This document shows positions 59,482 through 64,000 of a stretch of 64,000 bases of DNA, in pieces. Source of the stretch: Mycobacterium sp. 852014-50255_SCH5639931. GTDB lineage: Bacteria > Actinomycetota > Actinomycetes > Mycobacteriales > Mycobacteriaceae. Location of the stretch: contig NZ_LZSV01000035.1 in the NCBI RefSeq assembly GCF_001665605.1, positions 186,001 through 250,000 on the forward strand, written 5' to 3'. Position 1 is the stretch's first letter. Every line of letters begins with the position of its first letter. Under the pieces are notes generated by a model, which made no database searches, was not told the origin of the DNA, and saw nothing but the letters and a program-made list of their open reading frames with translations. The position numbers and the translations under genes were made by a program.

Positions 59482-60498
59482 GTGACTGGCTGGGTGCCCG
59501 ATGTCCTGCCCGGTTATTGGCAGCGCACCATCCCCCTCGGGCCCGACCCGGTCGGCGAGGGCGAGATCGTCGCGACGCTGATCCGACGCGGTGAGCCCGC
59601 CGGACCCTCCGGCGCGGGTCACGCGGTGCTGGCCGTGCATGGCTACACGGACTACTTCTTCAACACGGCGCTGGCCGACCACTTCGCCGACCGCGGCTTT
59701 GCCTTCTACGCGCTGGACCTACAGAAATGCGGCCGGTCGCGCCGCGACGGCCAGACACCGCACTTCATCACCAACCTCGACGACTACGACGCCGAACTCG
59801 ACCACGCTCTGGCGGCGATCCGCGAGCACCACCGACCCGCCAAGGTTTTGGTGTATGGCCATTCCTCCGGTGGGCTCATCGTGTCGTTATGGCTGGACCG
59901 GCTCCGCCGGCGCGACGCCGCAGCCCACGCCGGCATCGGCGGTCTCGTGCTCAACAGCCCGTTTTTGGACCTCCACGGCCCGGCGGTGCTGCGCCATTCG
60001 GTGACCTCGGCGCTGATCGCCGGCCTGTCCCGCGTGCGGTCCAGGGTGGTGGTCCGGGCGCCCACCGAGGGCGGCTACGGCACCACCCTGCACCGCGACT
60101 ACCACGGCGAGTTCGACTACGACCTGCAGTGGAAACCGGTGGGCGGCTTCCCGATCACGCTCGGCTGGCTGCACGCCATCCGCCGCGGCCACGCCCGGCT
60201 GCACCGCGGGCTCGACGTCGGGGTGCCGAACCTCATCCTGCGCTCGGACCACACCGTGCGGGAAACCAGCGACGCGGCGTCCATGCAGTGCGGCGACGCG
60301 GTTCTCGACGTCACCCAGATTGCCAGGCGGGCCGGATGCATCGGGAATCACAGCACCATCGTGCCGATCGGCGACGCCAAACACGACGTCTTCCTCTCGC
60401 TGCCGCAGCCTCGGCGGGCGGCCTACCGCCAGCTCGATCTCTGGCTGGACCGCTACCTCCACATCGACCGCATCGAGCCCTCTTCGAGGATGGGGTGA
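59482..60498 (+). CDS. Alpha/beta hydrolase, lysophospholipase/monoacylglycerol-lipase-like (Rv2854-like)
   Basis: The 338-residue protein has VLAVHGYTDYFFN as the oxyanion-hole strand and the nucleophile elbow GHSSGG (serine in VYGHSSGGLIVSLW). A catalytic histidine is probable in DAKHDVFLS near the C-terminus. It resembles serine-aminopeptidase/lysophospholipase-type hydrolases; the substrate is unknown. The GTG at 59482 opens a two-gene operon with mtr, which follows after four bases. Position equals Rv2854. Confidence 0.88.
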   Translation: MTGWVPDVLPGYWQRTIPLGPDPVGEGEIVATLIRRGEPAGPSGAGHAVLAVHGYTDYFFNTALADHFADRGFAFYALDLQKCGRSRRDGQTPHFITNLDDYDAELDHALAAIREHHRPAKVLVYGHSSGGLIVSLWLDRLRRRDAAAHAGIGGLVLNSPFLDLHGPAVLRHSVTSALIAGLSRVRSRVVVRAPTEGGYGTTLHRDYHGEFDYDLQWKPVGGFPITLGWLHAIRRGHARLHRGLDVGVPNLILRSDHTVRETSDAASMQCGDAVLDVTQIARRAGCIGNHSTIVPIGDAKHDVFLSLPQPRRAAYRQLDLWLDRYLHIDRIEPSSRMG

Positions 60499-60502
60499 CG
60501 GG

Positions 60503-61882
60503 TTGGAGACCTATGACATCGCCATTATCGGAACCGGTTCGGGCAACACCCTTCTCGACAATCGGTTCGCCGGCAAGCGTGCGGCGCTGTGCGAGCACGG
60601 CACGTTCGGCGGCACCTGCCTGAACGTCGGGTGCATCCCGACCAAGATGTTCGTCTACGCCGCCGAAGTCGCCACGACGATCCGGGACGCGGCGCGCTTC
60701 GGTGTCGACGCGCACGTCGACCGGATCCGCTGGGACGACATCGTCTCGCGGATCTTCGGACGTATCGATCCGATCTCGATGAGCGGCGAAGATTACCGCC
60801 GCGCGTCACCCAGCATCGACTTGTACGACCAGCACACCCGGTTCGGACCGGTTCAACCCGACGGGCGCTACTTGTTGCGCACGGACGGGGGCGACGAATT
60901 CACCGCCGATCAGGTGGTGATCGCGGCGGGGTCCCGCCCGGTCATCCCTCCCGCGATCCTCGACTGCGGTGTCGCCTATCACACCAGCGACACGATCATG
61001 CGGATCCCGGAGTTGCCCGAGCACCTGGTGATCGTCGGGAGTGGCTTCGTGGCAGCTGAATTCGCCCATGTCTTTTCCGCCCTCGGCGTCCGGGTGACAT
61101 TGGTCATCCGCGGCAGCTCGATGCTGCGGCACTGTGACGACACCATCTGTAAACGCTTCACCCGCATCGCCGCAGCTAAATGGGAACTGCGCACACACCG
61201 AAACATCGTGGGCGGCACCAACAACGGCTCCGGCGTCGCGCTGCGCCTCGACGACGGGTCGACGCTGGACGCCGACCTGCTGCTGGTCGCGACCGGGCGG
61301 GTGTCCAACGCCGACCTGCTGGACGCCGAACAGGCCGGTGTCGAGGTTGAGAGCGGCCGGGTGGTGGTCGACGAATACCAACGGACTTCGGCGCGTGGTG
61401 TTTTCGCCCTCGGCGACGTTTCGTCGCCATACCAGCTCAAGCACGTCGCCAACCACGAGGCCCGCGTCGTACAGCACAACCTGCACTGCGACTGGGACGA
61501 CACCGAGTCGATGGTGATGACCAACCACCGCCACGTACCGTCGGCGGTGTTCACCGACCCTCAGCTGGCATCCGCCGGACTGACCGAAAACCAGGCCATC
61601 GCACAGGGATTCGATGTCTCGGTCGCGATACACGACTACGGCGACGTCGCCTACGGCTGGGCCATGGAGGACACCACCGGGATAGTCAAGCTGATCGCCG
61701 AGCGCAGCACCGGCCGTCTGCTGGGCGCGCACATCATGGGCCACCAGGCGTCGTCGATCATCCAACCCCTGATCCAGGCGATGAGCTTCGGGCTCACCGC
61801 CCACGAGATGGCCCGCGGCCAGTACTGGATTCATCCGGCGCTCCCCGAGGTGGTCGAGAACGCGCTACTCGATCTGTCCTAG
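60503..61882 (+). CDS. mtr: Mycothione reductase
   Basis: Mtr reduces mycothiol disulfide with NADPH and FAD, keeping the actinobacterial thiol mycothiol reduced. The 459-residue length equals the M. tuberculosis enzyme. The FAD loop GTGSGN is at 10-15, the redox pair C39 and C44 in CLNVGC, and the catalytic base H444 in HPALPEVVEN. Translation begins at TTG 60503, a rare start. It is supported by the conserved ETYDIAIIGTGSGN directly after it, by length, and by GAGGATGGGG upstream. It is coupled to the hydrolase gene, whose stop lies four bases before. Confidence 0.95.
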   Translation: METYDIAIIGTGSGNTLLDNRFAGKRAALCEHGTFGGTCLNVGCIPTKMFVYAAEVATTIRDAARFGVDAHVDRIRWDDIVSRIFGRIDPISMSGEDYRRASPSIDLYDQHTRFGPVQPDGRYLLRTDGGDEFTADQVVIAAGSRPVIPPAILDCGVAYHTSDTIMRIPELPEHLVIVGSGFVAAEFAHVFSALGVRVTLVIRGSSMLRHCDDTICKRFTRIAAAKWELRTHRNIVGGTNNGSGVALRLDDGSTLDADLLLVATGRVSNADLLDAEQAGVEVESGRVVVDEYQRTSARGVFALGDVSSPYQLKHVANHEARVVQHNLHCDWDDTESMVMTNHRHVPSAVFTDPQLASAGLTENQAIAQGFDVSVAIHDYGDVAYGWAMEDTTGIVKLIAERSTGRLLGAHIMGHQASSIIQPLIQAMSFGLTAHEMARGQYWIHPALPEVVENALLDLS

Positions 61883-61951
61883 TGGCGATCGCAAGCGCGG
61901 CGTAGCCGGGCGCTGGGGGCACCTCCCGCTTGCGGGGGACGGGTCGCCACT
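61881..61951. repeat. 71-bp palindromic intergenic element between mtr and the Fur-family gene
   Basis: AGTGGCGA (61881-61888) and TCGCCACT (61944-61951) are perfect terminal inverted repeats. Inside them CGCAAGCG (61890-61897) pairs with CGCTTGCG (61927-61934), and CCCGC-TT-GCGGG makes a small hairpin of its own. The element begins in the mtr stop codon and fills almost the whole gap between two convergent genes. I recall the core (GGGGGCACCTCCCGCTTGCG) as a frequent intergenic repeat in M. avium-complex genomes. It may end transcription in both directions. Confidence 0.6.
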
Positions 61952-61962
61952 GTTGGTGCAGC

Positions 61963-62427
61963 TCAGCGCTTTTGGCACTGCGGGCACAGGCCGTGCAGGG
62001 TCAGGCCCGCGGCCTCGGACAGCGCGAAGGAACTGCCCGCCATTGCGTGTTCGAGCGCCGAACTGAGCTGCCGGGCGGGCACCTCGATGATCGAGCCGCA
62101 CTCGGTACATACGGCGTGGTGGTGCGGCGCGGTGGCCATCCCGTAGGTGGTGACACCGCCGTCGAGGGTCAACGGGTGCAGCACTCCCTGGCCGACCAGG
62201 GTGGTCACCGTGCGATAGATGGTCGCCACGTCGGGAGCCTGGGCCCCGTGCGGCAGGCACGCCCGCACCCGCTTGTGGATCTCCGCCACCGGCAGATGGC
62301 CGTCGACCGGCTCGAGCACCGCCAGCACCTGGATCCGCGACGACATGCGCCGCAGCCCCCGGGCGCGCAGGAGATCGCCGATCCGGGCGGTGGCGGACGG
62401 GTCCAGTGCCGGCGGCTTGGGCGTCAC
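61963..62427 (-). CDS. Fur-family metalloregulator, probable nickel regulator Nur
   Basis: The 154-residue protein has the Fur winged helix (TARIGDLLRARGLRRMSSRIQVLAVL and DVATIYRTVTTLVGQG at 66-81). The structural zinc cysteines form two CxxC pairs, C107/C110 and C148/C151. A histidine cluster H102-H104 precedes the first pair, with H51 earlier, at places used for the regulatory metal. The GTG at 62427 was chosen because the winged helix starts soon after; the open frame to 62565 crosses the promoter region. It is divergent from nicT, and a Nur-type box lies between them. I infer that it represses nicT when nickel is sufficient. Zur or a general Fur are alternatives. Confidence 0.8.
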   Translation of the reverse strand: MTPKPPALDPSATARIGDLLRARGLRRMSSRIQVLAVLEPVDGHLPVAEIHKRVRACLPHGAQAPDVATIYRTVTTLVGQGVLHPLTLDGGVTTYGMATAPHHHAVCTECGSIIEVPARQLSSALEHAMAGSSFALSEAAGLTLHGLCPQCQKR

Positions 62428-62502
62428 CAGTTCAGTGTCGCGCCGCCGCGGTGGGCGCGCCAGCTTTCGGCCGAATTCGCCCTGCACCGGCCCCCGGGAT
62501 TC

Positions 62503-62519
62503 CTGCAACCTACTTGCAT
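62503..62519. promoter_or_regulatory. Nur-type box between the Fur-family gene and nicT
   Basis: cTGCAA-CCTAC-TTGCAt (arms TGCAA 62504-62508 and TTGCA 62514-62518) matches the tTGCaa-N5-ttGCAA operator known for Streptomyces Nur. It is centred about 85 bases from both divergent start codons. The right arm coincides with the nicT -35 hexamer TTGCAT, so a bound repressor would block polymerase. Confidence 0.7.
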
Positions 62520-62543
62520 CTGGCTGACGACGGCACATACAGT
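62514..62543 (+). promoter_or_regulatory. Predicted nicT promoter
   Basis: TTGCAT (62514-62519) as -35 and TACAGT (62538-62543, fits TANNNT) as -10 are 18 bases apart. They predict a start near 62550 and a leader of about 48 bases. The -35 lies inside the Nur-type inverted repeat. Confidence 0.6.
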
Positions 62544-62597
62544 CGTGCGGGTTGCTCCGTTCCATGCCCGATGCTGGAAGGACCCTGGAGGAACCCA

Positions 62598-63713
62598 GTG
62601 GTCAGTACTGAGTTCGGTCGGCGCCCGTCATGGACGACCAGGCTGCGCAGCGCCCTGACACCGGCGGAGTGGGGGCGGCTCGCATCGATGTCGGCGATCA
62701 TCGTCGCGCTCCACGTGGTCGGTTGGTTCGCCCTGGTGGCCTTCGTGGCCCCGGCGCAATTCAGCTTGGGCGGCAAGGCATTCGGGGTCGGCGTCGGGTT
62801 GACGGCCTACACCCTGGGAATGCGGCACGCGTTCGACGCCGACCACATCGCCGCCATCGACAACACCACCCGCAAGCTGATGAACGACGGGCAGCGGCCG
62901 CTCGCGGTCGGATTCTTCTTCTCGCTGGGCCATTCCACGGTGGTCTTCGCGCTGGCGGTCCTGCTGGCGTCCGGGGTCAAGACGTTCGTGGGACCGGTCC
63001 GCGACGACTCCTCGAAGCTGCATCACTACACGGGACTGATCGGCACGGGCGTCTCCGGTGTGTTCCTCTATGCGATCGCCCTCCTCAACGTCGTCGTGCT
63101 GGTGGGCATCCTGCGGGTGTTCACGCGGGTCCGCCGCGGCGGCTACGACCCCGACACCGACGGGGCAGAACTGGAACGGCACTTGGACAACCGGGGCCTG
63201 ATGAACCGATTACTCGGCCGCTTCACCAAATCGATCACCAAGTCATGGCACTCCTACCCCGTCGGGCTGCTGTTCGGGCTCGGGTTCGACACTGCCACCG
63301 AGATCGCGCTGCTGGTCCTGGCGGGCACCAGCGCGGCCGCCGGGTTGCCGTGGTACGCCATCCTGTGTCTGCCCGTGCTGTTCACCGCCGGCATGTGCCT
63401 CCTGGACACCATCGACGGCTCGTTCATGAACTTCGCCTATGGCTGGGCCTTTTCGAATCCGGTCCGCAAGATCTACTACAACATCACCATCACTGCGCTG
63501 TCGGTGGTCGTCGCGCTGCTGATCGGCAGCGTCGAACTACTCACCCTGTTCGCCGAGCAGTTCGGCTGGCGGGGCGCGTTCTGGAGCTGGATCGGCGGGC
63601 TGGACCTGGGCGCCGTCGGCTATTTCATCGTCGGCGCGTTCGTCGTCACCTGGGCGGTGGCGTTGCTCGTCTGGCGCTACGGGCGCCTCGAACAGAAGTG
63701 GACGTCGTCTTAG
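62598..63713 (+). CDS. nicT: High-affinity nickel/cobalt transporter NicT (NiCoT family)
   Basis: The 371-residue membrane permease has about eight helices and the NiCoT signature H-x4-D-H in RHAFDADHIAAIDNTTRK (H77 to H83). Further family motifs are FFFSLGHSTVVF, LGFDTATEIALL and LDTIDGSFMNFAYGWAF. It imports Ni2+ and possibly Co2+ for urease, hydrogenase or cobalamin. The GTG at 62598 follows GGAGGA by six bases. It is divergent from the Fur-family gene, with a Nur-type box over its promoter, and hypA follows after 93 bases. No cobalamin riboswitch was recognised in the leader, which favours nickel control. Confidence 0.95.
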   Translation: MVSTEFGRRPSWTTRLRSALTPAEWGRLASMSAIIVALHVVGWFALVAFVAPAQFSLGGKAFGVGVGLTAYTLGMRHAFDADHIAAIDNTTRKLMNDGQRPLAVGFFFSLGHSTVVFALAVLLASGVKTFVGPVRDDSSKLHHYTGLIGTGVSGVFLYAIALLNVVVLVGILRVFTRVRRGGYDPDTDGAELERHLDNRGLMNRLLGRFTKSITKSWHSYPVGLLFGLGFDTATEIALLVLAGTSAAAGLPWYAILCLPVLFTAGMCLLDTIDGSFMNFAYGWAFSNPVRKIYYNITITALSVVVALLIGSVELLTLFAEQFGWRGAFWSWIGGLDLGAVGYFIVGAFVVTWAVALLVWRYGRLEQKWTSS

Positions 63714-63770
63714 AACCGCGAACCCGGAGAGCGGCTGCGCATCCCGGGCCGTCGGTGTAGAACAGTGCTC

Positions 63771-63800
63771 ATGAGCCTCGCTGCGGCCGGACGCCGGTGA
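63771..63800 (+). other. Possible nine-codon leader ORF before hypA
   Basis: ATG AGC CTC GCT, continuing to TGA, encodes MSLAAAGRR and ends six bases before the hypA GTG. It may be a chance frame, or feed ribosomes to hypA. There is no clear RBS for it. Confidence 0.25.
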
Positions 63801-63806
63801 TCGGCT

Positions 63807-64000
63807 GTGCATGAGCTGTCGCTGTGCGAAGCGATCGCCGGTGTGGTCAAGACGCATGCCGACGGTCGGCACGTCGACGTCGTGCGCGTGCGGATCGGGG
63901 CGCTGCGCCAGGTGGTGCCCGAGTCGCTGTCGTTCTGCTGGACGCTCGTGCGGGACGCCGAGGACATGCCCGGCGCCGAGCTGGAACTCGAGTGCGTCGG
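63807..64000 (+). CDS. hypA: Hydrogenase nickel-insertion chaperone HypA, N-terminal part
   Basis: Reading from the GTG at 63807 gives MHELSLCEAIAGVV, then RHVDVVRVRIGALRQVVPESLSFCW and GAELELECVG, running off the window end. The start M-H-E-L-S is the near-invariant HypA N-terminus, with His2 and Glu3 forming the nickel site. The zinc-finger cysteines lie beyond the window. HypA with HypB delivers nickel to NiFe hydrogenase, and sometimes to urease. Its place directly after nicT indicates the beginning of a hydrogenase-maturation cluster. Confidence 0.93.
   Translation, partial: MHELSLCEAIAGVVKTHADGRHVDVVRVRIGALRQVVPESLSFCWTLVRDAEDMPGAELELECV

Noticed and set aside
62520..62597. Cobalamin or NiCo riboswitch in the nicT leader
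   Set aside because: The leader is about 48-78 bases, too short for a cobalamin riboswitch, and no B12-box-like sequence was seen. The cysG-cobB-cobO junctions are also too tight for one.
1..64000. tRNA, rRNA or tmRNA genes
   Set aside because: No cloverleaf-type sequences or conserved TTCGA-type T-loops in a suitable context were recognised by eye. A covariance-model search would settle this.

Overview
The window is high-GC DNA from a slow-growing Mycobacterium. The gene complement fits the M. avium complex or a close relative best. From memory of the M. tuberculosis map, most of it is collinear with the dfrA-thyA to nicT stretch (roughly Rv2763c-Rv2856). I recognise dfrA, thyA, dapB, ald, pepR, gpsI, rpsO, ribF, sirR, ltp1, truB, pptT, pptH, echA16, rbfA, infB, nusA, rimP, proS, efpA, cysG, cobB, cobO, a chlI/D-type chelatase, mqo, mtr and nicT. 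No tRNA, rRNA, CRISPR array or complete insertion sequence was found. The species call is inference.

Layout. 0-4.2 kb: the first codons of a type I methylase (hsdM) fused by a TGATG stop/start overlap to a YcaQ-like DNA glycosylase gene, then a DivIVA-like coiled-coil protein, dfrA-thyA and a dienelactone hydrolase. 4.2-14.8 kb: an accessory lipid-metabolism block with a GT1 glycosyltransferase, an SDR-FadE-FadE operon, a secreted peptide with three exact 24-residue CX5C repeats, a FadD plus single-chain acyl-CoA carboxylase operon, and a divergent thioesterase. 14.8-16.4 kb: core genes ending in dapB. 16.5-23.1 kb: second accessory block with a 13E12-type HNH gene, a Rieske oxygenase plus DapB-like reductase operon with divergent TetR/GNAT genes, and a Baeyer-Villiger-type monooxygenase with a START-like partner. 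23.2-34.5 kb: ald, a nitronate monooxygenase, pepR-gpsI, rpsO, a leaderless ArsR gene with a perfect operator plus an AHSA1 partner, ribF, sirR, ltp1 and truB. 34.5-42.2 kb: the pptH-pptT-truB operon, secreted and hydrolase genes, echA16 and cnpB. 42.2-47.5 kb: the rimP-nusA-ylxR-infB-rbfA-cnpB translation operon. 47.7-59.4 kb: a TAT lipoprotein/ferritin-like pair, proS, efpA and the corrin block cysG-cobB-cobO-chelatase, translationally tied through a GNAT gene to mqo. 59.5-64 kb: a hydrolase, mtr, and a nickel locus.

The nickel locus is the most interesting regulatory unit. A Fur-family gene and the nickel transporter gene nicT are divergent. Between them lies a TGCAA-N5-TTGCA inverted repeat matching the Streptomyces Nur (nickel-uptake regulator) box. 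It covers the -35 element of a good nicT promoter. nicT is followed by hypA, the nickel-insertion chaperone of NiFe hydrogenase, cut by the window end.

Many start sites were moved downstream of the longest possible ORF, using ATGA/GTGA overlaps, ribosome binding sites and the known lengths of M. tuberculosis orthologues. Comparisons with M. tuberculosis are from memory and were not computed.
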